17,024 bases of DNA from Pseudomonadota bacterium (GTDB lineage: Bacteria; Desulfobacterota; Desulfovibrionia; Desulfovibrionales; Desulfovibrionaceae), in assembly GCA_023438245.1 (NCBI GenBank), contig JAEXRD010000085.1:1-17024 (forward strand), read 5' to 3'. A program made the position numbers and the translations under genes. Position 1 is the first letter of the stretch; every line of letters begins with the position of its first letter. The notes beneath the pieces were generated by a model that was given only the letters and a program-made list of their open reading frames with translations, searched no databases and was not told the origin of the DNA. Positions 1 through 6,212 of this stretch are shown one piece after another.

Positions 1-1
1 G

Positions 2-1198
2 GCGGACATCACGGCCATGACCACCGACCAGATCGTGGCCATCGAGACCCAGGACTTCGCGCAGCTGACCACCGCGCAGATCGTGGGCCTGACCACCGCC
101 GACGTGCACGCCCTGACCACCGACCAAGTGGTGGCCTTCACCACCGAGCAGTTCAGCAAGCTCACGGCGGCGCACATCGCGGCCTTCACCTCGGACCAGA
201 TCGCGGCCATCGAGACCCAGGACTTCACGCACCTGTCGGCCACGCAGATCAGGGCCATCACGGGCGATGAGGCCCAGGGCATCACCACGGACCAGCTCGT
301 GGGCCTGACCTCGGTACAGATCGCGGCCTTCTCCACCGCCGCCATCTCGCACCTGAGCACGGATGCGGTGGCCGCGCTGACCACCGACCAGATCCACGGC
401 CTGACCACGGCCCAGATCGCGGCCTTCACCACCGACCAGGTGGTGGCCATCGAGACCCAGGACATCGCGGCCATGACCACGACCCAGGGCAATGCCTTCA
501 CGGCCACGCAGATCGACGCCATGGGCACCGACCAGGTCAACGCCCTGGTGGCCTGCCCGCTGGTGCTCGACCTGAACGGCGACGGCATCCACACCACCAG
601 CATCACCGACGGCACCACCTTCGACATCCACGGCACCGGCACCAAGGTGGCCGTGGGCTGGATCTCCAGCAGCGACGGCCTGCTCTGCCTCGACCTGAAC
701 CACAACGGCACCATCGACAGCGGCAAGGAGCTCTTCGGCACCGCCACGGATAGCGCCACGGGCGTCAAGTTCGCCAACGGCTTCCAGGCCCTGGCCGCGC
801 TGGACGCGAACCACGACGGCACCATCAGCGCCCTGGACCCGCAGTTCAAGGATCTGCGCGTGTGGGTGGACAAGAACCACGACGGCATCTCCCAGGCCGA
901 CGAGCTGCACTCCATGCAGGAGCTCAAGATCCAGAGCATCTCGCTGCACGCCACCGAGACCGTGGTGAAGGACAACGGCAACTGGATCCTGATGGAGGCC
1001 AGCTACACCACCACCGACGGCGTGACCCACGCCATGGCCGACGTGTGGGTGCAGAACGACCACAGCACCACCGCCGCCACCACGACCACGACAACGACAA
1101 CGACGACCACGGCCACGACGACCACCACGCACACCGACGAGAGCACCAAGGTGCAGGTGGCGGGCGTGGCGCCGACCCCGACCACGGAACACAGCTAA
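2..1198 (+). CDS. C-terminal part of a large secreted octapeptide-repeat, Ca-binding protein (5' partial)
   Basis: The frame is open from the window edge, so this is the 3' end of a longer gene; the ATG at 17 lies inside the repeat array and is probably not the true start. Three regions are visible. First, 22 consecutive eight-residue repeats of consensus TTDQIxAL (20-547). Second, a domain with four EF-hand-like acidic loops: DLNGDG (about 569-586), DLNHNGTID (about 691-718), DANHDGTIS (about 804-830) and DKNHDGIS (about 870-893). Third, a Thr-rich tail (1067-1129) and a short polar C-terminus ending at TAA 1196-1198. Calcium loops near the C-terminus with no C-terminal anchor are typical of type I secretion substrates, which carry their export signal at the C-terminal end. 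A type I transporter operon lies 1.4 kb away, so this is the obvious cargo (inference). Likely an extracellular adhesin or S-layer-like protein; its exact role is unknown. Overlapping ORFs on both strands are shadows of the repetitive coding sequence. Confidence 0.88.
   Translation, partial: ADITAMTTDQIVAIETQDFAQLTTAQIVGLTTADVHALTTDQVVAFTTEQFSKLTAAHIAAFTSDQIAAIETQDFTHLSATQIRAITGDEAQGITTDQLVGLTSVQIAAFSTAAISHLSTDAVAALTTDQIHGLTTAQIAAFTTDQVVAIETQDIAAMTTTQGNAFTATQIDAMGTDQVNALVACPLVLDLNGDGIHTTSITDGTTFDIHGTGTKVAVGWISSSDGLLCLDLNHNGTIDSGKELFGTATDSATGVKFANGFQALAALDANHDGTISALDPQFKDLRVWVDKNHDGISQADELHSMQELKIQSISLHATETVVKDNGNWILMEASYTTTDGVTHAMADVWVQNDHSTTAATTTTTTTTTTTATTTTTHTDESTKVQVAGVAPTPTTEHS
20..547 (+). 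repeat. 22 tandem 24-bp units encoding octapeptides TTDQIxAL
   Basis: Read in the coding frame, the segment divides into 22 units of exactly eight residues with no insertion or deletion, for example TTDQIVAI, ETQDFAQL, TTAQIVGL, TTDQVVAF and GTDQVNAL. Position 1 is usually T, S or E, position 2 T, position 4 usually Q, D or A, position 5 I, V or F, and position 8 L, I, F or M. The residues before the first unit (ADITAM) fit the end of another unit, so the array continues left of the window. The 16-base string CATCGAGACCCAGGAC recurs at 40, 208 and 448, spacings of 168 and 240 bases (7 and 10 units), suggesting a higher-order repeat. T-T-x-Q looks like a helix N-cap box, so each unit may be one short helix (inference). 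Confidence 0.92.
1067..1129 (+). repeat. Threonine-rich low-complexity tract in the secreted protein
   Basis: Twenty-one codons encode 18 Thr and 3 Ala, including runs of 11 and 5 consecutive Thr. The codons are a mixture of ACC, ACG and ACA, so this is not a simple DNA microsatellite; the amino-acid run itself seems to be what is kept. Such Thr tracts are typical O-glycosylation sites or extended linkers. Position near the C-terminus, after the calcium-loop domain, would put it close to the expected type I secretion signal. Confidence 0.85.
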
Positions 1199-1216
1199 AG
1201 CTGCGCGCAAGACCAA

Positions 1217-1262
1217 CGGAGGCCCGCCCCGCCACACGGCGGAGCGGGCCTCCGCCTTTGTC
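1217..1262 (+). terminator. Intrinsic-terminator-like hairpin after the repeat protein
   Basis: A 17-bp stem pairs 1217-1233 with 1238-1254 around the loop ACAC, with a single C-A mismatch. It is followed by the short T-containing stretch CCTTTGTCC. It starts 18 bases after the stop codon of the repeat protein and lies 36 bases before the Shine-Dalgarno region of the next gene. The T-tract is weak, so it may act as a partial terminator or as an mRNA-stabilising 3' hairpin that lets some transcription reach the sapC-like gene. Confidence 0.7.
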
Positions 1263-1297
1263 CCGGTCCACGTTCAACCAGCCTTCAGGATGCGCCC

Positions 1298-2161
1298 ATG
1301 GACACCATCCCCTTCTCCGCCCCCAAAGCTGCCACCGCCGCCCAGCCGGACATGACCCGCCCGCGCCTGGAGCGCATCGGCGCGGCCAGCCATCGCCAGC
1401 TGGCCTTCCGCCCCGCGCCGGACTTCGCCTTCGCCAGCCGCGTGGCCATGGTGCCCATCGTCGCCGCGGAGCTTTCCCTGGCGGCGCTCAACTATCCCCT
1501 GGCCTTCCTGCCCTCGGCCCCGGCGGACCCGCAGCAGGGCGCGGACGCCGGGCCGCTGGAGCTGGTGGGCCTGCTGTCCATCGAGGAGAAGCGCAACCTG
1601 TTCGTGGCGGCCAACGGCGCCTGGCTCACGGACTTCGTGCCCGCCAGCATCGGCACCTATCCCTTCCGCTACATCTCCGGCGGGCATGCCGGACGCTCCG
1701 CCCTCTACGCCGACATGGCCAGCGGCCTGCTGGGCCACGGGCCGGAGCACGGCGGCGACCCGCTGTTCGGGCCCGACGGCAAGCCCTCGGAGAAGATGCG
1801 CCAGATCGTGGGCGCGCTGCAGGCCTTTGAGAAGAGCCGCAGGCTGACCCAGAAGGTGTGCGGGCAGGTGCGCCAGGCCGGGCTGCTGGTGCCCTGGGGC
1901 GAGACGAAGGACGCGCCGTCGCTGGCCAGGCTGCTGCGCGTGGACGAGCCCAGGCTGATGAAGCTGGGCCTGCGCGAGCTGGACGCCCTGCGCAAGAGCG
2001 GGGCGCTGCTGCTCATCTACGCCCACCTGCTCTCGCTGGCGGGGCTGGCGCGGCTGTACCGTCTGACCAAGGTGCACGCCACGGCAGAGCGCGAGCGCAG
2101 GCAGCTCTTCGCCTCCTGCTTCCAGGAGAACGAGAGCATCGAGGATTCGTTCAAGTTCTAG
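1298..2161 (+). CDS. SapC family protein
   Basis: The product (287 residues) matches the SapC family pattern: an N-terminal stretch around residues 48-69 with VPIVAAELSLAALNYPLAFL, then a conserved core containing GAWLTDFVPASIGTYPF (about 107-123). Family members are named after a gene beside Campylobacter S-layer genes and often sit next to type I-secreted surface proteins; their biochemical role is not established. I see no signal peptide or membrane segment, so it is probably cytoplasmic. ATG 1298 is preceded by AGGA eight bases upstream. The gene follows the repeat protein after a hairpin, and its stop lies only 16 bases from the stop of the convergent minus-strand gene. Context suggests a role in making, folding or exporting the repeat protein. 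Family assignment is fairly sure; function is not. Confidence 0.82.
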   Translation: MDTIPFSAPKAATAAQPDMTRPRLERIGAASHRQLAFRPAPDFAFASRVAMVPIVAAELSLAALNYPLAFLPSAPADPQQGADAGPLELVGLLSIEEKRNLFVAANGAWLTDFVPASIGTYPFRYISGGHAGRSALYADMASGLLGHGPEHGGDPLFGPDGKPSEKMRQIVGALQAFEKSRRLTQKVCGQVRQAGLLVPWGETKDAPSLARLLRVDEPRLMKLGLRELDALRKSGALLLIYAHLLSLAGLARLYRLTKVHATAERERRQLFASCFQENESIEDSFKF

Positions 2162-2177
2162 GGGTGCGGGCGGCGGC

Positions 2178-2603
2178 CTAGCCCGGGCCGCGCAGCGCCT
2201 CTTCCAGCCATTTGGCGGCCTGCTCCGGGCCACACAGGCGCTCGCCCAGCTCGCGGCAGGAGGCGGCGATCTCGCCCCAGGCCTCCGCGCCCACGGGCCG
2301 GGCGGGGTGCCCGCCCAGGATCACCGGGAACCCGGCGGCGGGGCCATCCTGGCCCCCGGCCAGGCAGTCCAGCAGAAAGCCCAGCGTGGCGATGGCGGCG
2401 GGCACGCGCGCGGCCATGCGCACGGGCACGTCCTCGCGGGTCATGGCGGCGGCGAACTCGCGCCAGATGTCCTCGCCCTCCAGGAACATGGGGGTCATGT
2501 CGCGGGCGGTGACGATGAGGTGGAGGTGCGCCAAGCTCAGGCCGTATTCCGGCGGCAGGTTGCGGCACCAGCGGACGATGTAGGAGCCGGGATATTCCAG
2601 CAT
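2178..2603 (-). CDS. Protein of unknown function, last gene of the type I secretion operon
   Basis: A 141-residue product that I do not recognise. Coding status is supported by AGGAG eight bases before the ATG (2601-2603) and by position 30 bases after the HlyD-type gene on the same strand. Composition is also sensible: hydrophobic and acidic residues alternate in helix-like stretches, and there are Cys at about residues 13, 80, 116 and 124. No signal peptide, transmembrane segment or known catalytic motif is evident. Co-transcription with an ABC exporter and its adaptor suggests an accessory role in export or in handling the exported protein, but this is guilt by association only. The gene ends 16 bases from the convergent SapC-family gene, with no obvious terminator between them. 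Confidence 0.72.
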   Translation of the reverse strand: MLEYPGSYIVRWCRNLPPEYGLSLAHLHLIVTARDMTPMFLEGEDIWREFAAAMTREDVPVRMAARVPAAIATLGFLLDCLAGGQDGPAAGFPVILGGHPARPVGAEAWGEIAASCRELGERLCGPEQAAKWLEEALRGPG

Positions 2604-2633
2604 GCGGGCGCTCCTGGGGCGTGGGGGTTGGGC

Positions 2634-4034
2634 CTACTCGCGCAGGGCGTGGTTCAGGCTCTTGGTGATGGGGTCCAGGATGTAGTCCAGGATGCTCTTT
2701 TCCTTGGTCAGCACGTACACCGTGGCGGGCATGCCCGCGCTGAGGCTGACCTTGTACTTCTCCAGGTTGTCGTCGGTGATGGCGGCGTGGATCTTGTACA
2801 CGGGCTGCTCGCCGGTGGGGCCCTTGGAGGTGGTGCGGTCGGGCGAGACGTAGGTGACCTGACCCATGAGCTGGGGCAGCTCGTGCACGGTGTAGGCCGC
2901 GATCTGGATCTTGGTGCGCTGGCCCACGCTGATCTTGGTGATGTCCTTCACGGGCACGTCGGCCTCCACGATGAGCGGCTGGTCCTCGGGCACGATGTCC
3001 AGGAGCCGCTCGCCGGGGCGCAGCACCGCGCCCACGGTGAACACCGTCATGTCCATGACGATGCCCGACACCGGGGCGCCCACCACCAGCCGGGTCTTGG
3101 CGTCGTCGGTGGCGCGGGAGCGCTCGCGCGCCTCCAAAAGCCGGGACTGCACCTCGGAATACAGGGTGCTGCCGCGCTGCACGTACTCGCGCCGCAGCTC
3201 GGAAATGCGCAGGGCGGTCTCGTGGATCTTCTGCTGGGTCACGCTCTTGATGGACTGGTGGGTGGCCATGTTGCGCTGCAAATCCAGGATGGGCGTCTTT
3301 TCCAGGTAGCGGTTCTTCTGCAGCTCGCTCTTGGCGGTCAGCTCCTCCTGGTAGGCGGCGATGATGCGGTCCTCGGCCTGCACCTGGGCCTGCAGGCCCA
3401 GAATCTGCTGCTGCAGCAGGCGCACCTGGCCCTCCACGGCCTGGCGCTCCTCGCGCAGGATGTTCTGCTCGGCGGCCATGGCCTGCTGCACGTCCTGGTC
3501 GGCCTGCATGGCCAGCAGCTCGCGCGGCCACTCGATGGCGGGCTTCATCTGGCGCTGGGCGTCCAGCCGGGCCAGCCGGGCCATGAGCACGGCGGCCTGG
3601 TCGCGCACCACGGCGGCGTTGGCCTCGATGCCCGCGTCGGTGAGGACGACCAGCGCCTGCCCGGCCTGCACGCGGTCGCCCTCGCGCACCAGGATCTCCT
3701 GCACGATGCCGCCCTCGCGGTGCTGCACGGTCTTGCGGTTCAGGTCCACCTTCACCGAGCCCTGGGCCACGATGGCGCTGTCGAGCTTGGCCAGCACCGC
3801 CCACAGGGCGAAGCCGCCGAACAGCGCGGCGATGATGATCAGGCCCGAGGTCACGATGCGCCGGAAGCTGTCCACGTTCAGGGCCTCGCCCTGCTGGCCC
3901 GGGGCCTGGGCCCGCGCGCCGTTGTCCAGGTCCAGGGAGCCGCTGGCGGGGGCGGACCCGGCGGAACTGTCCGGCTGCTCGCCCGGTCCCACGGCCACCA
4001 CCTTCTTGGCCAGCGTGATCTTGCCCAGCTGCAT
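2634..4034 (-). CDS. HlyD/PrtE-type membrane fusion protein of a type I secretion system
   Basis: This 466-residue protein is the periplasmic adaptor linking the inner-membrane ABC exporter to an outer-membrane TolC-like channel. An N-terminal cytoplasmic segment (1-60) is longer than strictly needed and rich in Gly, Pro, Ala and Ser. A single membrane anchor spans about 61-82. A first lipoyl half-motif (about 100-132, VQEILVREGDRVQAG) follows, then a long coiled-coil hairpin (about 140-310, Gln/Glu/Arg-rich), a second lipoyl half (about 313-345, APVSGIVMD) and a beta-barrel region to about 450. Length and order are normal for the family. The start lies three bases after the stop of the ABC gene, so translation is probably coupled. 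No TolC homologue is in the window; it must be elsewhere. Confidence 0.95.
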   Translation of the reverse strand: MQLGKITLAKKVVAVGPGEQPDSSAGSAPASGSLDLDNGARAQAPGQQGEALNVDSFRRIVTSGLIIIAALFGGFALWAVLAKLDSAIVAQGSVKVDLNRKTVQHREGGIVQEILVREGDRVQAGQALVVLTDAGIEANAAVVRDQAAVLMARLARLDAQRQMKPAIEWPRELLAMQADQDVQQAMAAEQNILREERQAVEGQVRLLQQQILGLQAQVQAEDRIIAAYQEELTAKSELQKNRYLEKTPILDLQRNMATHQSIKSVTQQKIHETALRISELRREYVQRGSTLYSEVQSRLLEARERSRATDDAKTRLVVGAPVSGIVMDMTVFTVGAVLRPGERLLDIVPEDQPLIVEADVPVKDITKISVGQRTKIQIAAYTVHELPQLMGQVTYVSPDRTTSKGPTGEQPVYKIHAAITDDNLEKYKVSLSAGMPATVYVLTKEKSILDYILDPITKSLNHALRE

Positions 4035-4037
4035 GGC

Positions 4038-5732
4038 TTATGCCCCCGCTATCCTGCCCGGCTGGGGCTTGGGTTGCGCGCCCGCGCCGCCCACAAGGTT
4101 GCGGAACACCGCCTCGCGCGGGCCGAACATGACCACTTGGCCGCCCTTGAGCACCATGAGCATGTCCACCTTGGCGATGGTGGAGGGCTTGTGCGACACG
4201 ATGATCACCGTGCCGCCGGACTGCTTCATCTGCTCCACGGCCTGGGCCAGGGCGCGCTCGCCCTCGTCGTCCAGGTTGGAGCTGGGTTCGTCGAGCACCA
4301 GCAGCGAAGGCTGGCCGTAGAGCGCCCGCGCCAAGCCGATGCGCTGGCGCTGCCCGCCGGAGAGGATGGCCCCGGCCGCGCCAATCTCGGTGTCGTAGCC
4401 CGAGGGGAACTGCAGAATCATCTCGTGCGCACCGGCCATCTTGGCGGCGGCCACCACGCGCTCGGGGTCCACCTCGCCCAGGCGGGCGATGTTCTGGGCC
4501 ACGGACCCGGAGAACAGCTCCACATCCTGCGGCAGGTAGCCCAGGAAGGTCCCGCGCCGGTCGTAGCTCCAGGACTGGATGTCCACGCCGTCCAGGCGCA
4601 CGGCCCCGCGCACGGGACTCCACAGGCCCACCAGCAGGCGGCACAGGGTGGACTTGCCCGCCGCGCTGGGGCCGATGAGGCCCATGGTCTGCCCGGCGGT
4701 GAGGCTGAAATTGATGTCCATGAGCAGCGGCCTGCCCCCGGCCACGAAGGTCAGGGACTCGACGGCCAGGTTGCCCCCCGGCGCGGGCAGGTTCATGCGC
4801 TCCGGCGGCTGGGGCTGGCTGAACAGCGCGTACAGGCGGCGGAAGCAGGCATAGGCGTCCAGCGACTGGGTGTAGGTGGCCATGCCCGCGTCGATGGGGC
4901 CGAAGGCCTTGCCCATGGCGATGCCCGCGCCCAGCAGGATGCCCGAGCTGCCGCCCCCGGTGATGACCAGGTAGGCGCCCACGGTGTACATGGCCAGCAT
5001 CATGATCATGCGCAGGCCGCGGATGAGCGCCTGCAGGAAGCCCGCGCGCTTGCTGGCCAGGGTCTGCAGGTTCATCACCGCGATGTTCAGCCCGCGCCAC
5101 TTGGTGATGATGCCCGGCAGCATGCCCATGCTCATCACGGCCTCGGCGTTGTGGCTGGCCTGGCCCACCAGGGCGGCGGCGCGGCCGTTGAGGGCCGAGG
5201 CCTGGTCCAGGTTGGAGCGGGTGAGCCGCTCGGCCAGCACGCCCAGCACCAGGGACAGCAGGCAGCCGATGAGCGCCACCACCCCCAGGTAGGGGTGCAG
5301 GGCGAAGACCAGCAGCAGGCAGATGGGCACCAGCGGCAGGTCGAAGAAGTTGAAGATGGCCATGCCCGAGCAGAACTGGCGCAGCACGGCCACGTCGCGC
5401 ATGCCCGCCACGGCCTGGCCCTGGGGCACGCTGGCCACGGCGTGCATCATGGTGGTGAACACGCGCTCGCTCAGGTCCAGGTCCATCTGGATGCCCAGGC
5501 GCACCAGCAGGCGGTTGCGCACCACGTCCAGCAGGATTCCGGCCAGCAGCGTGACCATGCCCATGAGCGCGATGGCGATGAGCGAGGGCACGCTGTTGCT
5601 CATCATGGCCTTGTCGAAGATGAGCATGATGAAGATGGAGAACGACAACTGGATGATGTTGATGAAGAAGCTGAAGAAGCTGCCGAACAGGAAATAGGAG
5701 CGCCAGCGCTTCAGGTAGTCGAGCATGGTCAT
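4038..5732 (-). CDS. Type I secretion ABC transporter (permease-ATPase, PrtD type)
   Basis: I choose ATG 5730-5732, giving 564 residues beginning MTMLDYLKRW. GGGGGAGGG precedes it at good spacing, and the alternative start at 5888 would add 52 residues that look like intergenic sequence. Six-helix membrane domain spans about 15-300. The ATPase domain shows Walker A GPSAAGKST (354-362), signature LSGGQ (457-461), Walker B with catalytic Glu (LLVLDE, 477-482) and the switch His (H514 in VSHKPS). No N-terminal peptidase C39 or C39-like domain is present, which fits PrtD/LapB-like exporters of C-terminally signalled substrates. It is the first gene of a three-gene minus-strand operon behind a sigma-54-like promoter. 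The neighbouring repeat protein is the likely cargo. Confidence 0.95.
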   Translation of the reverse strand: MTMLDYLKRWRSYFLFGSFFSFFINIIQLSFSIFIMLIFDKAMMSNSVPSLIAIALMGMVTLLAGILLDVVRNRLLVRLGIQMDLDLSERVFTTMMHAVASVPQGQAVAGMRDVAVLRQFCSGMAIFNFFDLPLVPICLLLVFALHPYLGVVALIGCLLSLVLGVLAERLTRSNLDQASALNGRAAALVGQASHNAEAVMSMGMLPGIITKWRGLNIAVMNLQTLASKRAGFLQALIRGLRMIMMLAMYTVGAYLVITGGGSSGILLGAGIAMGKAFGPIDAGMATYTQSLDAYACFRRLYALFSQPQPPERMNLPAPGGNLAVESLTFVAGGRPLLMDINFSLTAGQTMGLIGPSAAGKSTLCRLLVGLWSPVRGAVRLDGVDIQSWSYDRRGTFLGYLPQDVELFSGSVAQNIARLGEVDPERVVAAAKMAGAHEMILQFPSGYDTEIGAAGAILSGGQRQRIGLARALYGQPSLLVLDEPSSNLDDEGERALAQAVEQMKQSGGTVIIVSHKPSTIAKVDMLMVLKGGQVVMFGPREAVFRNLVGGAGAQPKPQPGRIAGA

Positions 5733-5883
5733 GCGGCCAGCCCTCCCCCGAGCGCGCAGAGGCGGCAGGGCGCAATACGCCCGCCGCGTGGCTTCCCGTT
5801 CCCGTCCGTTCGCGTGCTTCGCATGGTCTCCCGTCTCGCGCATCGTGCGCGCGTCCTGCGCGCAGCCGTGCGCCAAATTCGGA

Positions 5884-5899
5884 TGCAAGCTTCATGCCT
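5884..5899 (-). promoter_or_regulatory. Candidate sigma-54 (RpoN) -24/-12 promoter for the exporter operon
   Basis: On the minus strand the sequence is AGGCATGAAGCTTGCA. Against the sigma-54 consensus TGGCACG-N4-TTGCA it matches 10 of 12 conserved positions, including the GG and GC doublets at exact spacing. Transcription would begin near 5873, about 140 bases before the ATG of the ABC transporter. If real, an enhancer-binding activator is needed, and its site should lie upstream (roughly 5960-6050 in plus coordinates). Pattern match only; no transcript evidence. Confidence 0.55.
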
Positions 5900-6114
5900 T
5901 GGGCATTTCCGGCCTGTTCGCGCCCCCTCGCCCGGCCCCGCCCCCAGGTTCCGGCCACGCTCCCACGCCCGGCAGGTCCTGTCCAGCCCCCGCGCCCAAA
6001 ACCTCCTGGCATCATCATTGCTACGTATCCGCGCCGCCGCCCGTGGCGGCAAGATCGGCCCGCGCCCCTGCGCCCCGCACCCGGCCCCAGCCCCCCCCAA
6101 AGGCCCGGGAACGC

Positions 6115-6147
6115 TTGACGCAGTGCGCGCAATAGCGCTTAATGCGC
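6115..6147 (+). promoter_or_regulatory. Candidate sigma-70 promoter with overlapping inverted-repeat operator
   Basis: TTGACG (6115-6120, 5 of 6 matches to the -35 consensus) is followed after 17 bases by CTTAAT (6138-6143, 4 of 6 to the -10). An imperfect inverted repeat, GCGCAATA (6127-6134) and TAATGCGC (6140-6147) separated by five bases, covers the -10 and could bind a repressor. Transcription would start about 60 bases before the glycosyltransferase ATG at 6213 and serve the whole plus-strand operon. Moderate match only. Confidence 0.42.
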
Positions 6148-6212
6148 CGACACACCCAGCCCGCGCCCCGGCGCGGCAAACCCGCCCGCCCTCATGGGCG
6201 GAGGTGCACCGC

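Larger units (their letters stand above)
5733..6212. other. Divergent intergenic region between the exporter operon and the glycan operon
   Basis: These 480 bases hold no convincing gene: ORFs running through it on both strands are rich in Arg, Pro and Ala and lack Shine-Dalgarno sites. Both flanking genes are transcribed away from it, so it must contain both promoters. Candidates are listed separately: a sigma-54 element on the minus strand (5884-5899) and a sigma-70-like element with an inverted repeat on the plus strand (6115-6147). A GCCGCC/GGCGGC hairpin-forming sequence lies near 6033-6050. Confidence 0.75.

Noticed and set aside
20..547. TAL-effector-like DNA-binding repeats (TTDQVVAI resembles the LTPDQVVAI start of TALE units)
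   Set aside because: The period is 8 residues instead of 33-35 and there is no repeat-variable di-residue position; the resemblance is limited to a short helix start.
20..547. CRISPR-like array
   Set aside because: The 24-base periodicity is an in-frame coding repeat with no repeat/spacer alternation.
5733..5888. Longer N-terminus of the ABC transporter starting at 5888
   Set aside because: The extra 52 residues are Arg/Ala/His-rich and unlike family N-termini, while ATG 5730-5732 has a good Shine-Dalgarno. The start at 5888 would also lie upstream of the transcription start predicted from the sigma-54 element.
5725..6135. Small plus-strand gene in the divergent intergenic region
   Set aside because: No Shine-Dalgarno, strongly biased to Arg/Pro/Ala/Ser, and it overlaps the start of the ABC transporter gene and both putative promoters.
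2307..6212. Plus-strand open frame continuous with the GT41 gene for 3.9 kb upstream of its start
   Set aside because: It is antisense to well-supported exporter genes, its product is a low-complexity Gly/His/Leu/Gln-rich sequence, and the GT41 gene has its own strong GGAGG and ATG at 6213. Open antisense frames are common in high-GC DNA.
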